From Paludibacter sp. (GTDB lineage: Bacteria > Bacteroidota > Bacteroidia > Bacteroidales > Paludibacteraceae), in NCBI GenBank assembly GCA_010365115.1, contig JAAFGX010000011.1, positions 59,760-123,759 of the forward strand: a stretch of DNA of 64,000 nt, written 5' to 3'. This document shows, one piece after another, positions 8,449 through 17,052 of the stretch. Every line of letters starts with the position of its first letter. The stretch's first letter is position 1. The position numbers were made by a program, and so were the translations under genes. The notes below the pieces were generated by a model that was not told the DNA's origin, searched no databases, and saw only the letters and a program-made list of their open reading frames with translations.

Positions 8449-8994
8449 TCAACCAATTGTCTCCTCCATCTTTATCAAACCAAACACTGCATAATTAATC
8501 ATATCGAAATAATTGGCATCAATACCTTCCGAAATGAGTGTTTTACCTGAATTATCCTCAATTTGTTTGGTACGGTAAATCTTCATAAGGATCAAATCGG
8601 TATATGATTCCATGCGCATGGTGCGCCACGCTTCGTCGTAATCATGGTTTTTGTCCATCATCAACTTTTTGGCTTCATTCAAGTACTTGATATAAAGTTC
8701 CGCACCTTGCTGGTAGGTCAAATCATCCGATTCAGAGAAACCAAGTTCAAGTTGTATAAGTCCTACAATTCCATAATTTACGATGGCAATCAATTCAGAA
8801 CGAATTCCTTCATCAATTTTGGAAATGCCCTTGGTTTCGATGCTTCGAATGCGATTGGCTTTGATAAAAATTTGGTCGGTAACCGATTTCGGACGCAAAA
8901 TACGCCACGAACATCCGTAATCTTTCATCTTTTTTAAGAAAATATCACTGCAAATTGCGGCAACCTGATCGAATTGTTGGGCGGTATGGTTCAT
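8449..8994 (-). CDS. DUF1599 domain protein (internally duplicated)
   Basis: A 181-residue soluble protein of unknown function. Two copies of the same unit can be read: KKMKDYGCSWRILRPKSVTD with SELIAIVNYGIVGLIQLE, then KNHDYDEAWRTMRMESYTD with FDMINYAVFGLIKME. The family has been described as a nucleotide-modification-associated domain, which is a prediction, not a proven activity. The start at 8994 is preferred over an ATG at 9081 because a promoter (TTG-N20-TACCTTTG) lies between them. It heads the operon with the BT_3928-like gene. Confidence 0.85.
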   Translation of the reverse strand: MNHTAQQFDQVAAICSDIFLKKMKDYGCSWRILRPKSVTDQIFIKANRIRSIETKGISKIDEGIRSELIAIVNYGIVGLIQLELGFSESDDLTYQQGAELYIKYLNEAKKLMMDKNHDYDEAWRTMRMESYTDLILMKIYRTKQIEDNSGKTLISEGIDANYFDMINYAVFGLIKMEETIG

Positions 8995-9020
8995 AAAGAA
9001 ATGTAGTTTTTTAAGAGCCA

Positions 9021-9051
9021 CAAAGGTACAATTTTTTGTTGAAACGAACAA
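9021..9051 (-). promoter_or_regulatory. Promoter of the DUF1599/BT_3928-like operon
   Basis: On the minus strand TTG (9049-9051), 20 bases, then TACCTTTG (9021-9028) match the Bacteroidota -33/-7 pattern. The -7 element lies 26 bases before the chosen ATG, which supports that start. Confidence 0.65.
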
Positions 9052-9241
9052 TTGAAGTGACGCAATATGCTCATTTTGCATACATAATGTGTACTTAGAA
9101 AGGTTAAACTTATTGACTAAAAAATTTTACTATGGTTGAAATTTGCTATATTTGTAATTAATAAAAAGCTTTTTGTAAAAAAAAATGATTGAAAAGTACT
9201 GAAAACAAGCTTATTCTGAACATTCACAAACTACTTTTAAA

Positions 9242-9691
9242 ATGAAAAAAATAATTCAACTCATCGTATTTATACTATTCTTGACATTCACTTCAACCGT
9301 TGCCCAAAAAACCGGAAAAGCTTCATTTTACAGTTCTAAACTTCAAGGTCGTCACACTTCTGATGGTGGAAAATACCACCCCGACAGTTTGACGTGTGCA
9401 CACCTCACCTACCCTTTCGGGACATTGCTGAAAGTGCGCAATCCAAAAAACGATAAAGAAGTGATTGTAAAAGTAACCGACCGTGGACCACACACCCGCA
9501 ACCGACTAATTGACCTTTCGTATTCTGCTGCCAAACAACTGGATATTGTGCGCAACGGAATTGCAACGGTAGAAATCACAAAATTGGATTATTATCCAAT
9601 ACTTCTCTCGCTAATTCCTATCCCCAGAGTTTTATTAAGCGTACAAGATATTTATGAAGTAACTGATCTTATTAACTCAAAATACCGATAA
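9242..9691 (+). CDS. RlpA-family septal ring lytic transglycosylase-like lipid-free protein
   Basis: A 149-residue exported protein with a cleavable signal peptide (about residues 1-21, ending TVAQ). The double-psi beta-barrel domain follows: KASFYSSKLQGRHTSDG, LTCAHLTYPFGTLLKV and VKVTDRGPHTRNRLIDLS. The Glu/Asp-bearing barrel matches RlpA, which cleaves denuded peptidoglycan strands at the septum. There is no SPOR domain, so septal targeting cannot be assumed. A -7 type TATATTTG is at 9147-9154. The gene is monocistronic with strong hairpins after it. Confidence 0.9.
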   Translation: MKKIIQLIVFILFLTFTSTVAQKTGKASFYSSKLQGRHTSDGGKYHPDSLTCAHLTYPFGTLLKVRNPKNDKEVIVKVTDRGPHTRNRLIDLSYSAAKQLDIVRNGIATVEITKLDYYPILLSLIPIPRVLLSVQDIYEVTDLINSKYR

Positions 9692-9744
9692 TAATAATAA
9701 TACTGCTAATAATTTGATAAATATTAGTAGACTAACAATACAAA

Positions 9745-9784
9745 AAATCCGGATGAATCTCTTTACAGAGAATCAGCCGGATTT
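9745..9784 (+). terminator. Terminator hairpin after RlpA gene
   Basis: Stem AAATCCGG-TGA-TCTCT pairs with AGAGA-TCA-CCGGATTT with small bulges and a short loop, followed by T-rich DNA. Confidence 0.75.
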
Positions 9785-9791
9785 AATTTTC

Positions 9792-9832
9792 AACTAACTT
9801 TTCCAAGGTTTTAAACTTTGGAAAAGTTAGTT
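9792..9832. terminator. Second hairpin between convergent genes
   Basis: A perfect 15-bp inverted repeat, AACTAACTTTTCCAA/TTGGAAAAGTTAGTT, with an 11-base centre. It lies just after the qmoC-like stop on the other strand and probably serves that operon. Confidence 0.7.
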
Positions 9833-9840
9833 CTAAAAAA

Positions 9841-10887
9841 TCATTTTTCTTTCAATTTCGCAAAATACATAGCAAACGAACGGTACAGAAAGTGACTCCA
9901 TTTACCAAAAGGAACGATGATTAATGCCCATTGAACCAATACTGTCAGGTGGAAAACGTATAACCATTTATTCATTTCCAGAATGTCGAGGTCGATAAAC
10001 AGGCGAACCATAAAAGCGGTTAAGCCCATTAGGAACAACCAAACCACAAAGAAAATATCCGAAGGTTGCGAGTGTTTGCTCACTTCTTTTTTCTTCTTCA
10101 TGCGGCTCAAAACGAAATCAATGGTTACCACAAAAACAATGGCACTCATTACGTAACCCAGAATGATAACGAACAGGTATTCCGATGCAAACCAGTCGAG
10201 AACCACTGTGGTGAAAAGCAACGATAAATAACCGATTACGAGGATAAAGTGTTCGAACCAGCGGAATTGATTATCGTCGCAACCCAGCGCACGTTTCTGT
10301 GTGAACATGTGAACGAATAATTCGCCCATACTCTTCACATACTTCATAAACGGCACTTTCACTTTGGGTTTTAGGATGGTAAAGTACCACATCCGCGCCA
10401 CATTTGGCAGCAATATCAGCACTCCCACTGTTCCAATGGCTATCATTTCGAACATGTGACCGAAATGAATCATTTTCTCCAGTTCAAAGCCAACCGAAAC
10501 CACAAACGCCATTACGCCGACAAAAGTCAAGATAAATGCTGCAATACTTAGTGGTAACGATTTATATAACAAACCCGAAAGTCCTGTCCAGTCGTACTGG
10601 GCGGTAAGATAACGGCGAAGTGACATCATCAACTCGCCGGGACTTGCTTCACGTGGACATTCCGAAGAACATTCGCCACAATAGTAACATTCCCATGGTT
10701 TCAATGAAGCTTTTATTTCATCTTCCAACCCCAGGGTGGTATAACGAATCATTTCACGTGGAAACGAACTGTCGGCAGTCGATAGCGAACAGGTTGCCGT
10801 ACAGTTTCCGCAATTGAAACAGGCATTGAAGTCGCTCGACCCATATTTTGATAATTCAGTTGCAAATTTTGGATTTACTCTTGACAT
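9841..10887 (-). CDS. QmoC-like quinone-interacting membrane iron-sulfur subunit (HdrC/HdrE-type)
   Basis: A 348-residue fusion of a ferredoxin-like HdrC domain and a membrane HdrE/NarI-type domain. Two [4Fe-4S] sets are visible: Cys 23, 26, 29, 33 (CFNCGNCTATC) and Cys 67, 70, 73, 77 (CYYCGECSSEC). About six transmembrane helices follow from residue 110. QmoC in sulfate reducers passes electrons between menaquinone and QmoAB; the same job is inferred here. It is the last gene of the minus-strand sulfur-redox operon, 104 bases after the QmoB-like gene, with 14-bp tandem repeats between. No AprAB or DsrAB partner is in the window. Confidence 0.85.
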   Translation of the reverse strand: MSRVNPKFATELSKYGSSDFNACFNCGNCTATCSLSTADSSFPREMIRYTTLGLEDEIKASLKPWECYYCGECSSECPREASPGELMMSLRRYLTAQYDWTGLSGLLYKSLPLSIAAFILTFVGVMAFVVSVGFELEKMIHFGHMFEMIAIGTVGVLILLPNVARMWYFTILKPKVKVPFMKYVKSMGELFVHMFTQKRALGCDDNQFRWFEHFILVIGYLSLLFTTVVLDWFASEYLFVIILGYVMSAIVFVVTIDFVLSRMKKKKEVSKHSQPSDIFFVVWLFLMGLTAFMVRLFIDLDILEMNKWLYVFHLTVLVQWALIIVPFGKWSHFLYRSFAMYFAKLKEK

Positions 10888-10908
10888 TTTATTTGATTTT
10901 AGATGTTA

Positions 10909-10991
10909 GAGCCAAGAGTCAAGACATCATATTTCTTGGTTCTTGACTCTTGGTTCTTGACTCTTGGTTCTTGACTCTTGGTTCTTGACTC
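10909..10991. repeat. 14-bp tandem repeat, four copies, with an inverted partner
   Basis: TTGGTTCTTGACTC is repeated four times without change at 10936-10991, reaching into the stop codon of the QmoB-like gene. A single inverted copy, GAGCCAAGAGTCAAGA, lies at 10909-10924. Together they could fold into a hairpin in the operon mRNA. Confidence 0.9.
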
Positions 10992-13192
10992 TATTTCACT
11001 TTATAATAATAATATTCTTGTTTTTCATCCATACCAGACGCTACCACAACTCCATAACGATTCATAGTCATTAGGTGATAAGTAACTACTTCGCTTTTCA
11101 GTTTAGTATTCAGTGTAATCTGAGGAATGGTATTTTTTCCGTCGGTTATTCCGGCCATAATTTCTTTCCACACCTGCGGATATTCTTTCATACCAACTGT
11201 AGCTTCTTCCTGAACTTCCTCGGCATTCACATCCTTTTCTTTGATCTGAACATCCTTCATAAATCCATCAATCATCGATTCGATTTCATTGTCAGTATAT
11301 TGAGCAATTTCTATAGCGTTTACAGGACAAACAGGAGCGCAAATTCCACAACCGGTACAAACCGCTTTGTTGACTGCAGCTACTTTTTTACCATCAATTT
11401 CCACTACTTTCAAAGCACCATAATCACACACATCGGCACATTTGCCGCACCAGGTACAAGCGTCAGTATCAACACGCGCAATAATCGGGTCAACCGAAAT
11501 CGTTCCAGTTTTCAACAATGCTGTGATTTTTGAAGCACCTGCCAATGATGATTGAACTGATTCACTTACATTTTTTGGTCCCTGGCATGTACCACCTATG
11601 TATACACCTTTGATTACGGTTTCTACCGGTTTAAGTTTTGGGTGAATTTCGTTGAAGAATTTATCACGACCAATCGGAATTTTGAACATCTCAGAAATAT
11701 GAGTAGCATCTTCGCGTGCTACCATTCCAGTAACCAAAACTACCAAGTCAGCTTCTATTTCCAAATCCTTACGGTCTGTAAGGGAATCTTTCACTTTTAC
11801 AATGGTTGACTTTCCAACTTTCTCAACTACAGGGAAATCTTTATCTTTATCTTCATATTTGAAGTATAAATCACCTTGTTTTGAAGACTGAGTGTATAAA
11901 ATTTCCTGCTTCCCGTAGGTGCGGATATCGCGATACACGTGATAAGTCTGAAACTCTTTGTATTTCTCTTTTAATTGAAGTGAAGTATTGATGGTAGAAG
12001 TACAGCACTGACGAGAACAATATTTGTTATCTCCTTTTTTCTGACGACTTCCAACACAATAAATAAAAGCTACACTGTTAATCTGCTTACCATTATGAAC
12101 CAGTTTGTCAGGGTTCAATTCAATCAAGCGATTCAATTCAGGTAAAGTTAGCACATTATCGATAGTTTTGTAACCTAATTCACCTTCTTTGGGTTGATAA
12201 TTATCGTAGCCTGTAGTCACCAAAACTGAACCTACAATTAACGAAATAGTTTCTTCCTGTTCGTTCAAATTGAGTGTTGAAGCAAATTTTGCAATAAAAT
12301 CAGTTTCGTCTTTCAACAATTCGGCATAAACAACCGGAACATCTGGCAAAGCTTCTGCGTAATTTTTATAAATGGCTTTGCGTTTTGTCAAACCAAGATT
12401 AAAATCATCGTCAACCAATACAGGACATTCTTCCATCGCACGTTTTACAGCCTGTTTATCCGCCTTTCCATTGATATAACGAGGTTTAACAGCAACATCA
12501 ACGTTGAAATTCCCTAAACTACCCGAAACCTTACTAATTGTTGTTCCTGTAAAAATGGTAATATTCGGATATTTTTTTATTTCATTGTAAAGTGATGTAA
12601 TAATTTCTTTACCACTTTGACCGGTTGTGAAAAGTTTGTCCTTTTGAGCAATACGTCCACCCACGAAATAATCTTTTTCAATAAGAAAAACCTCATTACC
12701 TGAACGGGCCAAATCAATAGCAGCTTTCATTCCGGCAACTCCGGCTCCTACTACCATCACCGATTTTTTAACCGTCAGTTCAATATTTTCAAGCGATTCA
12801 GAAAACGAAACGCGGTTGATACCTGCACGGATTAATCCTGCTGCTTTTACAGTTGCTTCGCGCGGACGATCACTGTGTGGCCATGAACATTGCTCACGGA
12901 TATTTACCTGAACATAATTTGATGGATTCAATCCTGCACGGGCTGCCACATTTTTAAATGTGTGTAAATGCAATTTTGGCGAGCATGAGCAAACCACAAT
13001 AGCATCCAGCTTATTATCCTGAATATCTTTCACCATTTCTATCTGATTCGAATCAGCACAAGCGAACATTACATCCTTTGAAATAACGACGTTTTCTTCC
13101 TTGTGAAACATCTTGCCCAATTCTACAACATCTACGTAATCGGAAATATTCCCTCCGCAGTGACAAATATATACACCTATTCTTTCTTTCAT
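10991..13192 (-). CDS. HdrA/QmoB-like FAD and iron-sulfur oxidoreductase
   Basis: A 733-residue HdrA-family flavoprotein. The N-terminus has GVYICHCGGNISD and IVVCSCSPKLHLHTF, Cys motifs typical of HdrA/QmoB. The FAD site is VMVVGAGVAGMKAAIDLARS (near residue 140). A Cys cluster CSRQCC follows, and two [4Fe-4S] sets, CTWCGKCADVC and CTGCGICAPVCP, come near residues 610-650. QmoB of sulfate reducers carries a fused MvhD domain. Here the last 90 residues are instead unrelated and look winged-helix-like (SEVVTYHLMTMNRYGVVVAS), while MvhD is a separate gene upstream. The start is the ATG at 13190-13192; an earlier non-ATG start would add ten unconserved residues from repeat DNA. Confidence 0.87.
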   Translation of the reverse strand: MKERIGVYICHCGGNISDYVDVVELGKMFHKEENVVISKDVMFACADSNQIEMVKDIQDNKLDAIVVCSCSPKLHLHTFKNVAARAGLNPSNYVQVNIREQCSWPHSDRPREATVKAAGLIRAGINRVSFSESLENIELTVKKSVMVVGAGVAGMKAAIDLARSGNEVFLIEKDYFVGGRIAQKDKLFTTGQSGKEIITSLYNEIKKYPNITIFTGTTISKVSGSLGNFNVDVAVKPRYINGKADKQAVKRAMEECPVLVDDDFNLGLTKRKAIYKNYAEALPDVPVVYAELLKDETDFIAKFASTLNLNEQEETISLIVGSVLVTTGYDNYQPKEGELGYKTIDNVLTLPELNRLIELNPDKLVHNGKQINSVAFIYCVGSRQKKGDNKYCSRQCCTSTINTSLQLKEKYKEFQTYHVYRDIRTYGKQEILYTQSSKQGDLYFKYEDKDKDFPVVEKVGKSTIVKVKDSLTDRKDLEIEADLVVLVTGMVAREDATHISEMFKIPIGRDKFFNEIHPKLKPVETVIKGVYIGGTCQGPKNVSESVQSSLAGASKITALLKTGTISVDPIIARVDTDACTWCGKCADVCDYGALKVVEIDGKKVAAVNKAVCTGCGICAPVCPVNAIEIAQYTDNEIESMIDGFMKDVQIKEKDVNAEEVQEEATVGMKEYPQVWKEIMAGITDGKNTIPQITLNTKLKSEVVTYHLMTMNRYGVVVASGMDEKQEYYYYKVK

Positions 13193-13280
13193 ATTTTTTA
13201 GATTTTTAGATTTTAGAGCCAAGAATCAAGACTAATAGTCAATTATCTTTGATCTAAATTAATTTACGACTCTAAATCCT

Positions 13281-16073
13281 TTATGCAATTGAAAAATCCC
13301 TTTTCTTGTCTTGACTCTTGGTTCTTGATTCTTGGTTCTTAGAAAGGTATGCATCAACTTCCGAAGCTGCACATCCTGCTGACAATATTGAATCCGGAAT
13401 ATCTTTAGGGCCAGAAGCAGCTCCTGCCACAAATACACCATCAATACTGGTCAATGAAGGACTGATTAATTCATCTGTTTGTTTTACGAAATTAAAGTCG
13501 TCTAATTCCAATAACTGATTTTTGAACATTTGTGGAACTTCCTTATTAGGAACTACGCCCACTGAAAGTACAACAACATCATGTTTGGCTTCTTTAACCA
13601 CTCCCTTAATAATATCTTCATAACGAATAATCAAATCGCCGCTGCCATTTTCATTTTCACGGATTTTAGCTACTTTTCCTTTAATAAATGTCACACCCAT
13701 TGATTTTGCTTCCTGGAAGAATTCTTCGTAACCTTTACCAAATGCACGTATATCAATGTAATAAATAGTGATATCGGCCATTGGTAATGCACCCATCAAC
13801 AACTGAGCTTGTTTGATAGAATACATACAGCAGATTTGCGAACAAATTGGATTATTTTCACAATCGGCACCACAACCTGAGTTTTCTATTGCTGAATCGC
13901 GTGAACCGGTACAAAGTACATAAGCAATATTGTCCGGAGCTTTTCCATCGCTTGGCCTTAGTACATTGTTGAACGGACGTGTAGGAGCAATTAAACGATC
14001 CATTTGCATGGAATCAATCACATTCGCATATTTTGTATAACCATATTTTGGTTTCCCTGCGGGTGGAAACAATTTGTAACCTGTTGTAACAACTACCGAT
14101 TTTACGGTTGTACTTATTGTTTGATCTTTTTGCTTGAAGTCGATAGCATCTGAAGGACAAGCAGTCACACATTGATGACATTCTCTACAGTTACTGCAAT
14201 CCAAACAACGTTCTGTATTGGCTTTTACTTCTGCTTCGGTATAAGTTTGTTCCACTTCTTCCCAACTTCTTGCACGTTGAGCCAAAGGCATCATTGCACT
14301 AGGAACAACTGGTTTAATACCGCCTTTATAATTATTGATGATAGAAGTCTTTTCAATTGCAGGCAATTTGTCGCCATCTTCAAAATCAAGCATATTCAAA
14401 TCTCGAAGGTATTTATCCATATAGAAAGCAGCCTTTTTACCTTGTCCGGCAGCTTCAATCAAAGTTGTTGCTCCTGTTACGGTATCACCACCAGCAAAAA
14501 TAAATTCTACGGAAGTTTGAAGTGTTTTCTTGTCAGCTATAATTGTTCCGTTTTTATTCAAATCTACTTGACCAACAAATGGTTTTGTTGAAGGTTTCAA
14601 ACCAATAGCTTCAATTACGAAATCAACATTTTCGATATATTCTGATCCTTTCACTGGTTCTGGACTACGACGGCCACTGGCATCTTTTTCGCCCAATTGC
14701 ATTTTCACCAACTGAACCTGTTTGATATTACCATTTTCGCCAATATATTTCACCGGATTGCGGAGAATCATTATTTCTACTCCTTCTTCTTCAGCTTCCT
14801 CAATTTCAGGAGCAAAACAAGGCATTTCTTCGCGACTACGACGATAAACCACAATTACTTTCTCAGCACCCAGACGCAACGAAGTACGGGCAGCATCGAT
14901 AGCAGTATTACCACCACCAATTACCATTACACGTTTTCCGGTAAGGTCTTCTTTTTTACCTATATTCGATTCACGAAGGAATTCGAGGCAATCAACAATA
15001 CCTTTCAATTCTGAACCTTCCGTTTTTGAAGTGACTGCATCGTGTGTACCCACCGAAACAAATACAGCATCAAAACCGTCAGCTTTCAATGCATTTAGGT
15101 CAGTAATTTTTTTATTTACTTCTATTTCAACACCAAGAACAGTAATATTTTTCAAATCTCTGTCCACTACACTTTTTGGTGCACGGAATTCGGGTAGTGC
15201 AAGGCGCAACATACCTCCTGCACTGGGGGCAGCTTCGAATATCTTTACAGTATGACCTTTCAACGCCAAATGATAGGCAGCAGTGATTCCGGCTGGCCCT
15301 GAACCAACTACAGCTATTTTCTTTCCTGTTTTGTTTTTAATTTCTACGGCTGGAGCTTCTGGGTATTTTTCGTAATACCATTCAGCAAAAAACCGTTTTG
15401 TTTTACGAATATCCACTGATCCTTCGAGGCTTGAACGTGTACAAGCATTTTGACATGGAGCATAACAAGCACGTCCTAAACTTCCTGGAAAAGGAATATC
15501 TTCGAGATGGAGTTTCATAGCCTCTTCGTACTGACCGTTGCGTGCCAATGTAATGTAACCGTAGGGTTTCACACCACCCGGACATTCATTAATACAGGGT
15601 GCTGAATGACCCATGCGCTCAATGGTGGCAATTCGTGGATTGGCGAGATTGAAAGGAATGTAAGCTACTTTCCTTCCGGCAAGATTAGCGTTATATTCAT
15701 CGTTGCGAATTTCCGGACAAACGGCTTCGCATTCGGCACATCCGGTACAATCTTCCTGAATAATGTATCGTGCCTTTTTAGATATTTCTACATTGAAATC
15801 ATCATCAACTTTATTTATTGCTTCGATTTCACTGTTTAGTAGTAATGTAATGTTCGGATGACGAGCGGTTTCCGACATTTTAGGAGTAGTTATACAGGCA
15901 GCACAATCAAGAGTAGGAAAAACCTTACTCAACTGAATCATCTTTCCGCCAATAGAAAGTGCTTTGTCAACCAGCAATACCTGATGACCCATATCAGCAA
16001 GACTTAGAGCCGCTTCTTGTCCGGCAATACCTCCACCAACAATTAAAGCATCATAATTTTTATTTTTTTCCAT
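13281..16073 (-). CDS. HdrA/QmoA-like oxidoreductase with inserted GltD-type NAD(P)H module
   Basis: A 930-residue multidomain flavoprotein. Residues 8-120 are the HdrA/QmoA N-terminus (ALIVGGGIAGQEAALSLAD, LDCAACITTPKMSE) with one [4Fe-4S] set at Cys 109, 112, 115, 119. Residues about 155-545 are a complete GltD-like unit: Cys-rich Fer4_20 segment (CINECPGG, CYAPCQNAC), FAD site VVGSGPAGITAAYHLA at 255-270, and NAD(P)H site VMVIGGGNTAIDAAR at 382-396. A second Cys cluster lies at 623-639 (CLDCSNCRECHQC). The HdrA fold then resumes (VVVTTGYKLFPP to GVFVAGAASGPKDIP). It probably links NAD(P)H, flavin and iron-sulfur carriers in a Qmo/Hdr-like complex. The final residues, KNQESRTKSQD, are encoded by repeat DNA. 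Confidence 0.85.
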   Translation of the reverse strand: MEKNKNYDALIVGGGIAGQEAALSLADMGHQVLLVDKALSIGGKMIQLSKVFPTLDCAACITTPKMSETARHPNITLLLNSEIEAINKVDDDFNVEISKKARYIIQEDCTGCAECEAVCPEIRNDEYNANLAGRKVAYIPFNLANPRIATIERMGHSAPCINECPGGVKPYGYITLARNGQYEEAMKLHLEDIPFPGSLGRACYAPCQNACTRSSLEGSVDIRKTKRFFAEWYYEKYPEAPAVEIKNKTGKKIAVVGSGPAGITAAYHLALKGHTVKIFEAAPSAGGMLRLALPEFRAPKSVVDRDLKNITVLGVEIEVNKKITDLNALKADGFDAVFVSVGTHDAVTSKTEGSELKGIVDCLEFLRESNIGKKEDLTGKRVMVIGGGNTAIDAARTSLRLGAEKVIVVYRRSREEMPCFAPEIEEAEEEGVEIMILRNPVKYIGENGNIKQVQLVKMQLGEKDASGRRSPEPVKGSEYIENVDFVIEAIGLKPSTKPFVGQVDLNKNGTIIADKKTLQTSVEFIFAGGDTVTGATTLIEAAGQGKKAAFYMDKYLRDLNMLDFEDGDKLPAIEKTSIINNYKGGIKPVVPSAMMPLAQRARSWEEVEQTYTEAEVKANTERCLDCSNCRECHQCVTACPSDAIDFKQKDQTISTTVKSVVVTTGYKLFPPAGKPKYGYTKYANVIDSMQMDRLIAPTRPFNNVLRPSDGKAPDNIAYVLCTGSRDSAIENSGCGADCENNPICSQICCMYSIKQAQLLMGALPMADITIYYIDIRAFGKGYEEFFQEAKSMGVTFIKGKVAKIRENENGSGDLIIRYEDIIKGVVKEAKHDVVVLSVGVVPNKEVPQMFKNQLLELDDFNFVKQTDELISPSLTSIDGVFVAGAASGPKDIPDSILSAGCAASEVDAYLSKNQESRTKSQDKKRDFSIA
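13309..13341. repeat. Copies of the 14-bp repeat inside the 3' end of the HdrA/QmoA-like gene
   Basis: TCTTGACTCTTGGTTCTTGA followed by TTCTTGGTTCTTA is the same repeat as at 10936-10991. It is translated as part of the C-terminal tail. A further degenerate inverted copy, GAGCCAAGAATCAAGA, lies in the gap at 13216-13231. Confidence 0.85.
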
Positions 16074-16078
16074 AATAT

Positions 16079-16498
16079 TTAATCTTCTAATTCTGCTAAA
16101 ATTTTCCCGTAATTTTCCATGTGATTTTTAAATGGTTCGGCACATACTGAACATAGAGCAGCCATTCTCACACGACGTGTGTTTATATTTTTTGCTTTCA
16201 TTAATACCTGAGAAGCCTCAACAATCGTATTCGTATGATCTGCACACCTTGAACTGTATGAACATTCGTGTCCATCAGCAGCAATGAAAACACCATCAAA
16301 TCCATTTTCCAGCGCATGTAAAATCCATTTTGGTTTTATCCCCGAAGAACAGGGAACACTAATGACATATACAGATGGGGCATAATGAATTTTTCTTAAT
16401 CCAGCCTGATCAATTCCAGGATCGGATATTATATCGGTAGAGAAAACCAAAATTTTTGGAGATTTGGTTTCGGAAGATTTAATTTCGGTTGTTGACAT
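16079..16498 (-). CDS. MvhD-like [2Fe-2S] electron-transfer subunit (hydrogenase iron-sulfur subunit family)
   Basis: A 139-residue MvhD/FrhD-family protein. It starts with the family motif ILVFSTDIISDPGIDQAG. The ligand Cys residues are in VPCSSGIKPKWIL, GHECSYSSRCADH and ALCSVCAEPF. In methanogens MvhD relays electrons between hydrogenase and HdrA; in QmoB it is fused. Here it is separate and ends only five bases before the HdrA/QmoA-like gene, so it is most likely the electron link to that subunit. No hydrogenase genes are nearby. Confidence 0.88.
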   Translation of the reverse strand: MSTTEIKSSETKSPKILVFSTDIISDPGIDQAGLRKIHYAPSVYVISVPCSSGIKPKWILHALENGFDGVFIAADGHECSYSSRCADHTNTIVEASQVLMKAKNINTRRVRMAALCSVCAEPFKNHMENYGKILAELED

Positions 16499-16596
16499 AA
16501 CATTAGAATTTACCTCACCCCAACCCTCTCCAAAAGAGAGGGAGTAGCTGGGATAAGAAGTTTATTTTCCCCTTTCGGGGGGGGGTATGATGCTTA
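16499..16596. repeat. Repeat-filled spacer between mvhD-like and tusA genes
   Basis: It holds an imperfect palindrome, CAACCCTCTCCAAAAGAGAG GG (16520-16541 region), and a C/G-rich copy TTCCCCTTTCGGGGGGGGG at 16568-16586. No frame or promoter is evident, so the operon probably reads through. Confidence 0.65.
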
Positions 16597-16848
16597 TTAT
16601 TCCTTGATTAAAAATAAGCGGCTGAAGCTATCTTCGTCGAAAAAACCAAGATATTCATGTCCTATTTTATCACACCAGCGTGGAATATCATTTTTTGTAC
16701 CTTCGTCTGCCGAAAGTATTTCCATAATTTCACCTGATTCAATATCACCAATTGCTTTTTTTGCGGCCAAAAGTGGACCGGGACAAGCTGTCCCACGGGC
16801 GTCAACTACTAAATTCGATTTTACGTTTTTTAATTCTTCGGTTGTCAT
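16597..16848 (-). CDS. TusA-family sulfur carrier protein
   Basis: An 83-residue TusA fold protein. The persulfide-carrying Cys is in the conserved ARGTACPGPLLAAKKAIG (C-P-x-P at about residue 22). The later GTKNDIPRWCDKIGHEYLG contains the usual second Cys. TusA proteins pass sulfane sulfur between rhodanese, DsrE and DsrC/Hdr-type partners. Its place between DsrE2 and the MvhD/Hdr genes fits such a carrier role. Both flanking spacers are filled with C/G-rich repeats. Confidence 0.93.
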   Translation of the reverse strand: MTTEELKNVKSNLVVDARGTACPGPLLAAKKAIGDIESGEIMEILSADEGTKNDIPRWCDKIGHEYLGFFDEDSFSRLFLIKE

Positions 16849-17052
16849 AATGATAAGTTTAAAACACTGCCCCCTAACCCCCTAAAGGGGGAATAAAGAG
16901 AAAGGTTTGGATTAATGATTCTATTTAATACCTGCCCTCTAACCCCCTGAAGGGGGAATGAAGACCAAGTTTATTTTTTATTATTTTGTTTTTAATTCAT
17001 AATTCATACTGTAACCGCTCTTATTCCCCCTTCAGGGGGTTAGGGGGCAGTT
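16849..17052. repeat. Three C/G-rich palindromic repeats between tusA and dsrE2
   Basis: Copies are at 16870-16892 (CCCCTAACCCCCTAAAGGGGG), 16934-16958 (same orientation, with CCTGAAGG centre) and 17023-17050 (opposite orientation). The spacer has no gene. Paired opposite copies could fold the operon mRNA into a long hairpin. Confidence 0.85.

Noticed and set aside
10909..10991. CRISPR array
   Set aside because: The units are 14 bp and directly adjoining, with no spacers between them.
13259..13444. 61-codon frame at the end of the HdrA/QmoA-like gene
   Set aside because: Same strand, different frame; its content comes from the 14-bp repeats and the shadow of the real gene.
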